Assembly: GCA_036365515.1 (NCBI GenBank)
Contig: CM070877.1
Coordinates: 65,918,522-65,982,521, forward strand
DNA length: 64,000 nucleotides
Direction of reading: 5' to 3'
From: Torymus aiolomorphi
Taxonomy: Eukaryota > Arthropoda > Insecta > Hymenoptera > Torymidae
Below the pieces are notes generated by a model. The model searched no databases and was not told the DNA's origin. It was given only the letters and a program-made list of their open reading frames with translations. How positions within the stretch are numbered: the stretch's first letter is position 1; each line of letters begins with the position of its first letter. A program made the position numbers and the translations under genes. Below are positions 1-10,941 of the stretch, piece by piece.

Positions 1-325
1 CTATTATCATTTTCGCTGTCTCACTCAACTGTTCTTCTGCCTCATCATAGGTTATGTTAGACACGTGCACATGCTCCGGACAAATTACTAAGTTATCTCC
101 TAGATTTTTTGTGTTGTTTGATCTATCGAAATCACTTTGATGATATGCATCTCCACATATAATACAAATTACTGTTGCTAGTGGTTTTGCTGGGTGGCAC
201 TTATATACTTTTGTACTACTCTTATCGAGAGGTCGTTTCCTTCCCGGCGCTATGTTGGCGAATTCTTTATTTCTAAGAAATATTTTTCTCAGAGTGTGTA
301 CTTCTGACGGTATTTGCGTATTCGC
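1..325 (-). CDS. Partial ORF with Cys/His zinc-binding-like motif, cut by window edge
   Basis: On the minus strand an open frame runs from just after a TGA at 326-328 to the window edge, about 108 codons, with no ATG near its beginning. It reads through a basic stretch, then a pair of cysteines spaced CxxC (ICIICGDAYH), a downstream His, and a second Cys/His group (LVICPEH). This resembles a PHD- or zinc-ribbon-like fold such as those in insect LINE ORF1 or chromatin proteins, but I do not recognise the protein. The missing start suggests an internal exon or a transposon fragment. The ORF itself is seen; its function is not known. Confidence 0.35.
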
Positions 326-1172
326 TCATTATTACATATATTATTAATTTATTCGTTATAGATGTAATAGTAACAGTTGTATAATATTTTAAATTGAATT
401 AGATAAAAATTATTTGCAATTGATTGAATATTATATTATACTATGATTTAAAAGTTTATTTATCGTACATTTTTTGAGTGTACATACTTATTTCTTTTAT
501 GATATTATTCTACGCTGAAAAAAAAATTTAGTATATTTTCATATAAAAGTACTATACAATATAGTATTATTTGACTATGACATTTTATAGTACTGTTTAC
601 ATTTAAGATTATGGTCAAGATAGCTAGAAATATGTTATTGGGTACTATATTATATAGTAAAATTTGAAATATCAAAGGAATTCTAATGGAAATATATTAT
701 ACTAAATAAATATAATAAGCTTTACGACAATTTAGTTACATGTATAATAATTAAGTTACTGTAACTGTTTAGCCCTTTGAATTATATGAAGATATTTATT
801 ATTAACATATTATAGTCCACTTTACAAAAAAATATAGTTAAGGCAATAACATTGAGTTTTACTATGTAATATAGTTAACAGTACCAACAACTTTTTTCTC
901 AGTGTAACTTTATTTTTCGTATGTTTATATCGTTATATGAAAAAATGTAATCTCGCGTATTCATTAATCACTTTTAATTCTAAAGATACATATATCAAAA
1001 TAATTGTGGAAATAAAACAATCAAACGTAGGCAGTAAAAGCTATGAAACAGTTTTGTAGAAAATTTTTAAAATTGTTTTTTGCAATGTCAAGTGCTTTGG
1101 AAATTTCAATTGAAATTTGAAAAATAAACGATTTGACTTGACTAATACGTGATAAATTAGAATGCTCATACA
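326..1172. other. AT-rich intergenic stretch, nothing recognised
   Basis: A strongly AT-rich stretch with short homopolymers and no open frame of note on either strand. I see no LTR, terminal inverted repeat, tRNA or tandem repeat in it. Confidence 0.6.
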
Positions 1173-2477
1173 ACTGTGTACAAATATGACCCGGAATTTT
1201 GTTTTAATTTTTAAAATCTTTATTTATTCTTCAAAATTAATTTCATCCCCTTCAAAATAATCCCCCTCGGCTCCAATGCACTTATGCCAACGGTTTTTCC
1301 ATTCATCAAAACACTTCGAGAAGTCTTCCTTCGGTATGGCCTTCAGTACCTTCTTCGATTCGACTTCAATCTCTTCTATCGTGTCTAAACAGTATTCCCG
1401 GAGCGGTCTCTTGAGCTTAGCGAATAGCCAGAAGTCATACGGTGCTAGATCAGGCGAATACGGTGCTTGTGAAACGATATGGGTGGAATTTTTTGCGAAA
1501 TGGTCAGGAAGAACGAACGCAGTGTGAGATGATGCATTATCGTGGTGCAGAAACCAAGAATTGTCTCTCCATAAATCCGGCCTTTTGAGACGCACAGCTT
1601 CACACAAACGACGCATAACATTCAAGTAGTATTTCTTGTTGACAGTTTGGCCGGTTGGAAGGAATTCATAATGCACCACACCACGATAATCGAAGAAAAC
1701 TGTCAACATGACCTTGATTTTTGACTTGCTTTGACGTGATTTTTTCGGTCTTGGCTCACCTTTTGCACGTTATTCACCAGATTGATCGGCTGTTTTCAGG
1801 TCATAAGCGTAGATCCAAGTCTCATCTCCAGTTATGATGCGTTTCATTTTGTCTTGATAGTCGGAAAGCATTGTTTCACATACTTCAACGCGACGCTGTT
1901 TATCCATGAAACTGAGCATTTTTGGCACCAATCGTGATTTGGCTTTTCTGAGGCACAAAACATCTTTTAAAATGGTGTTGACTGACCCATTTGAAATTGC
2001 AAGAGCATCAGCAAGCTCTCTAGTAGTCAATCGACGATTTTGCAGCACCAATTCTTTGATTTGCGTGACGTGATGTTCATCAGTTGATGTTCTTGGTCGT
2101 CTTTGATGTGGTTCGTCTTCAACGCCTTCACGACCCTCTTTGAACATTTTATGCCATTCATACACTTATGTTTTAGACATAGCCTGTTCACCGAAGGCCT
2201 TTTGCAACATTCTGAGCGTTTCGGCAGCAGAAATTTCATTTCGAACACAAAATTTAATCGAACTTCTTTGTTGAATATTTTCGGACATGGTAAAAATCGA
2301 AAAAATCACTTTAGGCTGTTTACGAAAACGAGCGTCACTGTTCAACTAATGAAGATATTGCCGTGAAATTTGACACAGACGACAGTGACAGTTCTGCCAA
2401 CTTAATAAAAAGATTTGTCCCTTCGAAAAAATCCCGCCAAATTTAAATTGAAATTCCGGGTCATATTTGTACACAGT
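1173..2477 (-). mobile_element. mariner element with 27-bp terminal inverted repeats
   Basis: The ends carry matching inverted repeats of about 27 bp (1173-1199 against 2451-2477), beginning ACTGTGTACAAATATGACCC and its complement. Between them lies one transposase-like frame on the minus strand, with the length and motif order of mariner. The exact TA duplication is not clear because bases outside the repeats differ (ATACA on the left, TATT on the right). The 1.3-kb size is typical of mariner. Confidence 0.92.
1224..2288 (-). pseudogene. mariner transposase, two in-frame stops
   Basis: One frame from an ATG at 2286-2288 to 1224, 355 codons, the usual mariner length. The N-terminal half holds the helix-turn-helix region; a stop lies just before a VYEWHKMF stretch near 2166. 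The catalytic half shows the three acidic residues of the D,D34D triad: TGDETW, HHDNASSHTA and YSPDLAPYDFW, with 34 residues between the second and third Asp. A second in-frame stop follows SGE near 1767, where mariners usually have a Trp in an EWR-like motif. There is no frameshift, only the two nonsense codons, so the copy decayed relatively little but cannot make full-length transposase. The family acts in the nucleus, cutting and pasting the element at TA sites. Confidence 0.93.
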
Positions 2478-3593
2478 ATTATCTTTGCGAATTTTTATCT
2501 TAAAAAAATTTTCATTAAGGCATTTTATATCTTTTAATCACTACTTGTGATTACACTAGTCAATCATAATATTCAAATTTTCCGAGAGAAACTCTAGAAG
2601 TAAATATGATTCTGTTTAACAATTCACGATTTAGCGATTTGTCTTTGTCTCGCTATAATATTATTCCTATGGAGTGCACACTTATTACTCAGGTATGAGT
2701 TAATTAGTTATGTGAAAAGATATAAGTGCAGTCATGAATAATTTAAAATGTAAAAAATGCTCTTTCGATAAGCAGTTTTTTGCATAAAAAATTAAAACTG
2801 AGAAAAATGTGACTACGCTCACATTTGCTCTTATATCTAATTATTGTCTATAGGTACACTTTCCGGAGGTTGATTTATCGAAAATGTGAGTCAAAACGAA
2901 GATTTTACTAGGATCTTAAAATGTTTTGACGATAGGCACTTTTTTAATAGCTTAAAGAAATAAAAAATTCACCCAAGTACGCACAGAAGTAATGAAAAAT
3001 TGATGTTTGTTTTTAGTTTCATGAAAGTGCATTCGTTTATAATTACCTTTATGATAGCAGAACATGTTCATACAACCATAATTTAGTAAAATTTCTTTTT
3101 GTCAAAGGTGTGCAATGACTTCTTTAGAAACTATGCAACGGTAACACGAATATTAAAAGTTTGGTGGATTTTCCCATATATTCGTATAGAAAGCCAAATA
3201 ATCAACGAGATACGTAATGGAGCAACGCACTTATCTCATTGAAAAATTATAAAAATAAGTAAATAAGAAGAAATATCGTATCCTGATATAAATCTCTTAA
3301 TAGAAATTTAAAGAAAAAAGATAGTCTTGTACTGTACGTTCATATTAGAAGTCTCAATGCTGTGACAGAGTCACATGTAGCTGCTTGTTCTGCGCCGGCA
3401 GAACGCGGGCACTTGTTTCGTGAGCGCTGTCTTATTTTTATTGCCAGCGTGATACAGGATGATCAGCGTGATACACACACACGTATACACACTATCACTA
3501 CCGGGTCGAGAGAACGCGGAGAGAGCGAGGGTCGAGGAGGGGGTCGCGCGCACTGGATAATCGCGCAACCTGGAGCGCGGTCACGAGAGCGGC

Positions 3594-3595
<2 letters not shown>
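2478..3595. other. Intergenic, nothing recognised
   Basis: An AT-rich flank with a more GC-rich segment from about 3360. Short open frames around 3362-3780 are driven by the adjoining GA repeat and show no domain. No element ends seen. Confidence 0.55.

Positions 3596-3671
<76 letters not shown>
3596..3671. repeat. (GA)n microsatellite
   Basis: About 37 uninterrupted GA dinucleotides. It creates spurious Arg-Glu and Ser-Leu open frames. Confidence 0.97.
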
Positions 3672-3672
<1 letters not shown>

Positions 3673-4261
3673 AGCCGAGCAGCCGACGCACAGTGGTCCC
3701 AAAACGATGAAAATGGAAAAAATTCGTGCTTGACGAGGGAATAAGATATAAATACTTCAAAACTGTTGGAAAAGCTTCTCAATACTATTATTCCTTAAGG
3801 CAGATACCGCTTTTTTCCGTCAAAACCTATCCCTATTTTTACGGGAGCCATAAAGTTGAGTAATTGGAATTATCGATTTTCGCGTAAATTTAAAAATTCG
3901 GAATGCAAACCATAGCTTTTCTGCACTGTTTATACACTTTTCTGCTCTTTTTTGTACATTTTCTTGCACATTTTTGCACACTTTTATGTACGTTTTTGTA
4001 CACAAATATATACAAAAAGTAGTTCATCATAATTTTTTAATGAATTTTATCAGAAATTATAAATGAAAAATTCCTTAAATAGTGCATTTCGATTCCAAAT
4101 GTGCTAAATGACATTTCTAACAAATTTTCTCGAAAACATTCTTTTTACTATCATACACACGCACACACATACACACGCATCCATACGCACATTTTCTAAA
4201 AATAGTGCATTTCGATTCCAATTGTGCTAAACAACATTCCTAACATATTTTCTCACACAAA

Positions 4262-4936
4262 TTTTTTTTACTATCACAAAGCTTCCTCTAGGAGGAAGCG
4301 AAATGTACAAGAATCTAAAAAAATCGTGATAGAAATTTTATTTTCTCCGTTATTTTTATAAATCATACGTAAAACTTTTTTTATAATGTTTTACATATTT
4401 TTTTATATTTTAAGTATATTTCGTCATGTGGGAAGTAGAAAGATCTATCTCAGCGAAGCGAATGTAAAGGTATTATCTCAGCTGAGAGTATATGAAGATT
4501 TCATCTTGGCGAAGAACGTGAAAAGGTGCTATATAAGTTGAGCGCGTAAGAAGGTCATCTTGTATCTCTTATAGCAGCGAGATGGAACCTTTTTACACGC
4601 TCGTCTGGAGTGAGTTCTTTTCACGCGCTTCGCCGAGTTAGAAGTTGCTTTCGACCCGATGATTTCACTCTTATCATAAATATTTTTTCGAAACTGCGTG
4701 CGTAAAATGTAATTTTACACATTCTGTAAATTTTTGAAATCGCTTTTACGCCCTCTGTACTGAAAAATATCGTTCGATACACGTGTGAAAGAAGATTCTG
4801 AACTCGTGTGATTGCCATATTTGCTACGTTCGGGCGCCAAATCTCACACTCGTGCTAGAATCAACACCTTCGCACTTGTATCGAAATATACTATTGTTTC
4901 CTCCTAGAGGAAGCTTTATAATAGTAAAATTTTAAG
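4262..4936. repeat. Inverted-repeat unit with near-palindromic ends
   Basis: The left end reads TTTACTATCACAAAGCTTCC followed by CTAGGAGG, and the right end (4901-4936) is its inverse. Each end is itself a near-palindrome (GCTTCCTCTAGGAGGAAGC at 4281-4299). The same end motif recurs at 5352-5376, 13171-13196 and 13586-13615, and in shorter form near 30850. This looks like the terminal signature of one repeat family. No coding content was found inside. Confidence 0.7.
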
Positions 4937-5017
4937 TTTCGTTAAATCGCTCTAGAAACACGAATAGAGGTGATAGAAGTTCGAATCACATGATTTTAGA
5001 AAATGTCTCTATGGATG

Positions 5018-5100
5018 TGTGTGTGTGTGTGTGTGAGTGTGAGTGTGTGTGTGTGTGTGTGAGTGTGTGTGAGTGTGTGTGTACGTTTGTGTGTGTGTAT
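5018..5100. repeat. (TG)n microsatellite
   Basis: A TG dinucleotide tract with occasional TGAG interruptions. It sits at the same position within its repeat unit as the (CA)n tract at 12992-13077 in the inverted copy. Confidence 0.95.
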
Positions 5101-5429
5101 TAGTATGCGTATATACAGTTTTTCATAAGACCAGCTTAAAACTATTGTATCGCATACAAAATAGTCTATAAATTTCAAACTGATACATTAAGTCGTCATT
5201 GAGAAATTACGATCTTGAAAATATGTAAAAAAATGTTAACCTTAAATATATCTAAAAATTATGAGACAATTCTTTTATCTAAACGACTTATACGATAAAC
5301 ATTTCCACATATGCACAATATTTCAACATGATTAAACAATTTTTGTTGTTTTCTCCTAGAGGAAGCTTTGTGATAGTTATTTTTTGAGTTGTAAAAATAT
5401 GTTACAAAATTTTACGAGGTGCCTGTATG

Positions 5430-5610
5430 GATGTGTACGTGTGCGTGCGTGCGTGTGTGCGTGCGCGTGTGTGTGTGTGTGGATAGGTGGGTGGGTGGAT
5501 GGGTGTGTGAGAGTTTGTGTGTGTGTGTGGCTGTGTGTGTGTGTGGAGAGGTGGGTGGGTGGATGTGATTGTGTGTGAGTTTGTGTGTGAGTGTGTGCCG
5601 TTTTATCTCA
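5430..5610. repeat. TG-rich imperfect microsatellite
   Basis: TG dinucleotides mixed with TGGG-type variants (GGTGGGTGGATG). It corresponds to the CA-rich tract at 13362-13530 in the inverted copy. Confidence 0.9.
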
Positions 5611-6889
5611 GGATCTATTCGATCGATTTTAATCTGATAGGTCTCATTTTTTTGTTTTTCTTGTGTGAATGGGAGAAAGAAATCCTCTTTTTGATTCGCC
5701 GATGCGTTTTTGTTTTATTTCGAATTTTGAATTTTCTCAAATTTGTTTTTTTCTTTTTTTTAATGATAGGATCGAGATATTTGATCGGATAGGTAGCATT
5801 CGAAAGAAAATTAAAATACCTATATTTTCTAAAAAAAAAGTTTCTAGCTATCACGGTTCTTTTGTTACTAACAAAAACGTGTTTTTTTTAAAGCTTATAA
5901 CTCCCAAACTAAGCGGCCAATTTTTTTGAGAAAAATCGTGATAATGCAGGATATAAATAGCTATAATCTGTAAAAATTTGAATTCTTTCTATTTGTTAGA
6001 TTTTTAGAAAAAAATTAAAAAATGAAAAAAAATGTGTTTTCCATGAAACACGTTTACTTTAGTGAAATTTACTTAATCGCTTTGAGATTCCTTGTAAAGG
6101 TAGATTTTGGATAGCTCTCGGCTAAGTTCTTTGGGCTAAATGATTGGTCAATAAATTTCAGATATATTTGAGGTTAATATTTTTTTAACCTTTTTTTCAA
6201 ATCGTAATTTCTCGAGAACGGTTCGATGAATTAGCTCTAAATTTATAGATAATTTTCTGTGTGATATAGATAATATATGTGCAAATTTTCATCAAGATCG
6301 TTCGATTACTTTTTGAGATATTTGATATTTAATATTTTCGTATTTTGCCAAGTCATTTTCTTTGTCGCATGATAACTAGAGAAAAAACCGCTGCCAAGTC
6401 ATTGGCACGTAGTTTCCGCCAAATTAATTTATCGTTCCTATAGGTATGGTATATAGTTCAAATATAATATATGTTTATTCATTCTACGTGTTTTAAAATG
6501 ATTTAAAAATTTACAATGATTTAAAAATTTATTAATATTTAAAATTCGACCTTATTCCGTTCCGCCGTCGATTTATCGCATACAAAATATTTTATAAATT
6601 TCAAACTGATACATAAAGTGTGATTTTTCAAAACCACGATTTTGTAAAAAACCGTAAAAAAATTTTAACCTTAAATAGACGATTCTTTTACCTAAAGAAC
6701 TTATACGATAAAGATACAAACTCTACATTACCACAAAATTTCAACATGATTAAATCAATTTTTTCTCACTAGTTATCATGCGACAAAGAAATTGACTTTG
6801 TATAAAATACGAAAATTTTCAATATCAAATATCTCAAAAAGTAAGCGTTCTATTTTGATGAAAATTAGCACACATATTATCTATATTAC

Positions 6890-7077
6890 ATTTATCATAT
6901 TGTCTATAAATATGGAGCTGATACACAGATCCGTTTTCCAGAAATTGCGATTTGAAAAAAAGGTTAAAAAATTTTAACCTCAAATATCTCTGAAATTTAT
7001 GACCCCAGAATCATTTTGCCCACAGAACTCGACCGAGAGCTACCCAAAATCTACCTCTACAAGGAATTTTGAAGCGA
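6890..7077 (+). repeat. Copy of the ~190-bp AT-rich repeat unit
   Basis: A unit starting with CAGAAATTGCGATTTGAAAA and ending AAGGAATTTTGAAGCGATTA. Diverged copies are seen at 8335-8520, 12040-12230 and 12355-12560 in the same orientation, and at 6070-6230 inverted. The unit at 12355-12560 keeps an undivided version of the site where the TTAA element at 7082 inserted. Confidence 0.75.
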
Positions 7078-7081
7078 TTAA

Positions 7082-8158
7082 GGTAGTTCACCCGGTTGAA
7101 ACAGCAGATTTAGTTTTTGTATTTTTTAATAATGTTTTATTAAGTTGATAATCCAAGAGAAAGGACATGTAACAAATATATACTAGAAGGAACATAAGAC
7201 AATTTTCACAATAATCACTATGCTATTGTTACAATTAAAGACAAAAACTTCAATAAGTTTCTCTAATTTTTTTATTTTTTATCCGATCTTAACGAAATAA
7301 AGTTTATTTTGTTCGTTAAGGAATTTCAGAGTATTGGTGGGAAAATTTATGACACGAGTTACCACTACAGCGCAATATCAATTTGTTTAAGAAAAGCAAG
7401 TCGAAGTTTAGAGTGCTTAAGGGGGTTCTCCTCGGGCACTATAGTTTGTGGCTCAGCGAGAGCACAACCTATACCATGGGCGTCGTTCTATCTCTCTCGT
7501 TCTCGTGCACGTCGTCTGCTATTTGTGTTTATAATCATTAATATCTTTTTAAAAAGATCGGCTTGACACATCTTTGATAAACTTAATAGAAAGAGCCGAA
7601 TTTCATCTTTCTTAAGCTATGTTTTTCTTTTTGAAGTCCAGTTTTTTTGATGAGTAATACTATTGCTTTCTGTCACATTTGATATAGCACTCATTTACTC
7701 TCATGTAAAAATAACCATTTTCAAGAATTTTTTTCTCAAAAATTTGTTCCGCAATGTATGTAAACAAACATATGGTATCATTTCTGTAACTTTGAGGAAT
7801 ATTTTTATATTTTTTTCAGAAGCTTTTTCAGTTTTTACAATATGAAAAGAACTACCTTAAGATGAACAAATTGATCTTGCGCCGTGCTGGTAACTCGTAT
7901 CGTAAATTTTCCCACCGATACCGATATTTCGTTAAGATCGGATAAAAAATAAAAAAATTAGAGAAATTTATTAAAATTTTTGTCTTTAATTGTAACAATA
8001 GCATAGTGACTATTGCCTGAATTTGTCTGAAAAAAATTGTCTTATGTTCCTTCTAGTATATATTTGTTACACGTACTTACTTTTGGATTATCAACTTAAT
8101 AAAACATTATTTAAAAAATACAAAAATTAAAACTGCTGTTTTGACCGGGTGAACTACC
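7082..8158. mobile_element. TTAA-flanked foldback element (Kolobok/T2-like MITE)
   Basis: Two arms of about 300 bp are inverted copies of each other (7082-7395 and 7861-8158). The element starts GGTAGTTCACCCGG, ends with the complement, and is flanked by TTAA on both sides (7078-7081 and 8159-8162). The sister repeat at about 12505 has a single uninterrupted TTAA at this place, so the target duplication is directly visible. TTAA duplication with 5'-GG purine ends is known for the Kolobok superfamily, including Xenopus T2; piggyBac also uses TTAA but usually begins CC. No transposase is present. The centre is interrupted by a second TTAA element. Confidence 0.85.
7421..7856. mobile_element. 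Second TTAA-flanked element nested inside the first
   Basis: Bounded by TTAA at 7417-7420 and 7857-7860. It starts GGGGGTTCTCCTCGGGC and ends with the inverse of GGTAGTTCTTTTC, an imperfect inverted repeat. Removing it restores the alignment between the two arms of the host element. A GC-richer stretch inside (CTCAGCGAGAGCAC) resembles part of the element at 19214-19776. No transposase frame. Confidence 0.72.
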
Positions 8159-8164
8159 TTAAGT

Positions 8165-8786
8165 CAATTTTACTCCCGTAATCTGTTGACATACAAAACT
8201 CATTTTTTTCATTTTTCAATGTTTACGTTTTGGTTAATAACAAAAGAACCGTGATAGCTAGAAACCTTTTTCTTTTTTTAGAAAATATAGGTATTTTAAT
8301 TTTCTTTTGAATGCTACCCATCCGATTCAGATACATAGAACCGTCCTCGAGAAATTGCGATTTGAAAAGAAGGTTAAAAAAACTTTAACCTCAAATATCT
8401 CTGAAATTTATGGACCAATCATTTTGCCTAAAGAACTCAACCGAGAACTATCCAAAATATATCTCTACAAGGAATTTTGAAGCCATCAAGTCAATTTTAC
8501 TCTCGTAATCATTGGACATACAAAACTCATTTTTTTTCATTTTTTAATTTTTTTCTAAAAAACTAACAAATAGAAAGAATTCAAATTTTTACAGATTATA
8601 GCTATTTATATCCTGTATTATCATAATTTTTCTCAAAAAAATTGACGGCTTAGTTTGGGAGTTATACGCTTTAAAAAAAAAACGTTTTTGTTAGTAACAA
8701 AAGAACCATGATAGCTAGAAACTTTTTTTTTTGGAAAATATAGGTATTTTAATTCTCTTTCGAATGCTACCTATCCGATTCAAATA
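8165..8786 (-). repeat. Inverted copy of the AT-rich repeat body
   Basis: Matches 5770-6110 in reverse orientation with only scattered differences and small poly-A/T length changes. It continues the repeat interrupted by the TTAA element, then ends at the Tigger element. Confidence 0.78.
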
Positions 8787-8951
8787 CAGTAGAATCCGGT
8801 TATGACGAGTCCGCTTATAACGAGGAACCGGTAATAACGAGCAATTTTCGAAAGTTGGGTTGGTTTCCATTTAAAATGTACACAATGAAGTCCGCTTGTA
8901 ACAAGTTCGCTTGTAACGAGAGTTCGCATACACGGTGACCCATTTTAATCG

Positions 8952-10267
8952 CCGCACCCGGATTTCTCGGAACCTAAGTCAGATAGAGAAAAATGGTTCA
9001 GACAAAAGTTATAGGGGACAAAGGGGGCCACATAATGGCGCTAACGTCTTTGACCTTGAACTTGACCTTTGAGGTTATTTCAAGGTCAAAGTGGTTTTTT
9101 CATATGGAAACACCTAGTTTTGACCCCGGATTCGGAAAGAGCGGGAAATTTTACGTTCAAAATCATATTGAGAAATTTTTTCCAAGGTCATTTCAAGGTC
9201 AAATCTAGGTCAAACTCAGAAAAGTCCGTTTAAAATCGTTTTTTTCCATGAACCACAGGCTAAGCTGGTTCAAATTGATCGTAGGCTTAATAGAGGAACC
9301 CACACACCCAAAACTTACACATCCTAGTAAACAAAACTCAAACTCGCGCATCCTAACCCCATACACTTCATGCCCTCACATGCTGAACTGTTACACCCCG
9401 ATCCCACAACCATACCCCACACTCCCCAGTCCCAGACATCCCTACCCCACGCATGTTAATCCCACACATCCTGAACCCTGAAAAATTTTTCTCAAGGGCA
9501 AAATGATTTTTTAACGGAAACTATAAGATCGTTGAAGCTTCTGTTATAAATGTATTAACCTTACTTTTTGCGCTACCCAGAAACAACGACGTGGACGTAG
9601 TAAGGATTGTTTCCTTTGGGGTGCTTAATTAAAGTGAGTCCCCTTGCCTCTCACTGTTCGGGGTGCTTGTTTCTGTGTAGCGCAAAAAGTAAGGTTAATA
9701 CGTTTATAACAGAAGCTTCAACGATTTAAAAGTTTCCGTTAAAAAATCATTTTGCCCTTGAGAAAAATTTTTCAGGGTTCAAGATGTGTGGGTTTGGGGT
9801 GTATGCGATTAGCATGCGTGGGGTAGGGATGTGTGGGACCGGGGTGTAACAGTTCAGCATGTGAGGGCATGGAGTGTATGGGGTTTTGTTTACTAGGATG
9901 TGTAAGTTTTGGGTGTGTGGGTTCCTCTATTAAGCCTACGATCAATTTGAACCAGCTTAGCCTGTGGTTCATGGAAAAAAAGATTTTAAACGGACTTTTC
10001 TGAGTTTGTCCTAGATTTGACCTTGAAATGACCTTTGAAAAAATTTCTCAATATGATTTTGAACGTAAAATTTCCCGCTCTTTCCGAATCCGGGGTCAAA
10101 ACTAGGTGTTTCCTTATGAAAAAACCACTTTTACCTTGAAATAACCTCAAAGGTCAAGTTCAAGGTCAAAGACGTTAGCGCCATTATGTGGCCCCCTTTA
10201 TCCCCTATAACTTTTGTCTGAACCATTTATCTCTATCCGGCTTAGGTTCCGAGAAATCCGGGTGCGG
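8952..10267. mobile_element. Giant foldback element inside Tigger
   Basis: A near-complete palindrome with left arm about 8952-9585, right arm about 9667-10267 and a loop of only about 80 bp. The arms begin CCGCACCCGGATTTCTCGGA. They include a degenerate CCCACACATCC-like tandem stretch and several AAGGTCAA/TTGACCTT motifs. No convincing target duplication is visible at the ends. Arms of over 600 bp would fold into a very stable hairpin in single strands. The short open frames in each arm are mirror images and are not genes. Confidence 0.88.
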
Positions 10268-10271
10268 ATGT

Positions 10272-10806
10272 AGAAACAATAGTAAATAGTTTCAAAAAAT
10301 CTGGAATTTATATTGAAGGTACGAATTTTAAAATCATTATTTATTTTATTTATTCTCATTATGTGATTGCATTTACAGATAATCAATTAACCGATTGCGA
10401 TAACATAGACGTTGACGTCACACTATCCGAATGGATTTCAAATAATAATCCCGACATAAATATTGTGAATACAGAAAGTTATATCGATTGTGATTGTCAG
10501 CTTGCTATAGCAGAGACGCCCAGTGACCAGACAATTTTAAATATGCAGAGTGAGATAGAGAGTAGTGGTGACAACGAAGACAGAGCCGAAGACGTCGAAA
10601 TTAAGCCTGTGCCTTGTGAAGAGGCTCTATCAGCTTTAAAAAAATTAAATGAATTTTATGAAACTAATTCTGTAAATGAAAAATGTTATGAACATTATAC
10701 GCAATTAAAAGATATTGTTGAAAATTTACATTTGAAAAATAGAAAAGGAAATAAACAATCTCAATACTTCATTATTTTAAAAAAGGGTAAAACTATGTAT
10801 ATTTAA
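10272..10806 (+). pseudogene. Tigger transposase, C-terminal end with a 60-bp intron
   Basis: Directly after the foldback, a frame encodes TIVNSFKKSGIYIE, typical of the helix following the DDE domain in Tigger transposases. A GT donor at 10319 and a TTTACAG acceptor ending at 10378 bound a 60-bp intron. The frame then continues through an acidic tail with an EEALSALKKLNEFYETN-like helix to the stop at 10806. The DNA-binding and catalytic domains are missing because the foldback sits where they should be. The start shown by a simple ORF scan (10363) falls in the intron. Confidence 0.75.
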
Positions 10807-10941
10807 GTTGATAAAAATAAATTGAATATTGCGCAACATATTATATGACACTTTTATTTCAGTTCGCTTATAACGAGAACCGGCTATAACGAGCAAATTC
10901 TTACGGTCCCTTGAATCACGTTATAACCGGATTCTACTGTA

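Larger units (their letters stand above)
4895..6780 (+). repeat. Forward copies of an AT-rich interspersed repeat
   Basis: Two head-to-tail copies begin with the CTCCTAGAGGAAGCTTT end motif (4901 and 5354), followed by about 80 bp, a (TG)n-rich tract and an AT-rich body. The bodies match, in inverted orientation, sequence at 12550-13620 and 8165-8780. For example, the segment at 5780-6030 corresponds to 8530-8785 and to 12590-12800. The segment 5160-5340 is also a diverged direct copy of 6585-6780. No coding capacity was found. Confidence 0.8.
8787..10939 (+). mobile_element. Tigger/pogo-type transposon, interrupted
   Basis: Flanked by TA (8785-8786 and 10940-10941). The ends are inverted, starting CAGTAGAATCCGGTTAT and finishing with its complement, and subterminal GCTTATAACGAG motifs occur on both sides. 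This is the classic end sequence of the pogo/Tigger group of Tc1-mariner. The interior contains only the last part of the transposase (10270-10806); the rest has been replaced or displaced by a 1.3-kb foldback. Confidence 0.92.

Noticed and set aside
3362..3782. Open frames of 79-123 codons around the GA repeat
   Set aside because: They are poly-Arg-Glu or poly-Ser-Leu readings of the microsatellite.
9248..9972. Two Pro/His/Thr-rich frames of 66-77 codons in opposite orientations
   Set aside because: They are the same sequence in the two arms of the foldback and contain only a degenerate repeat.
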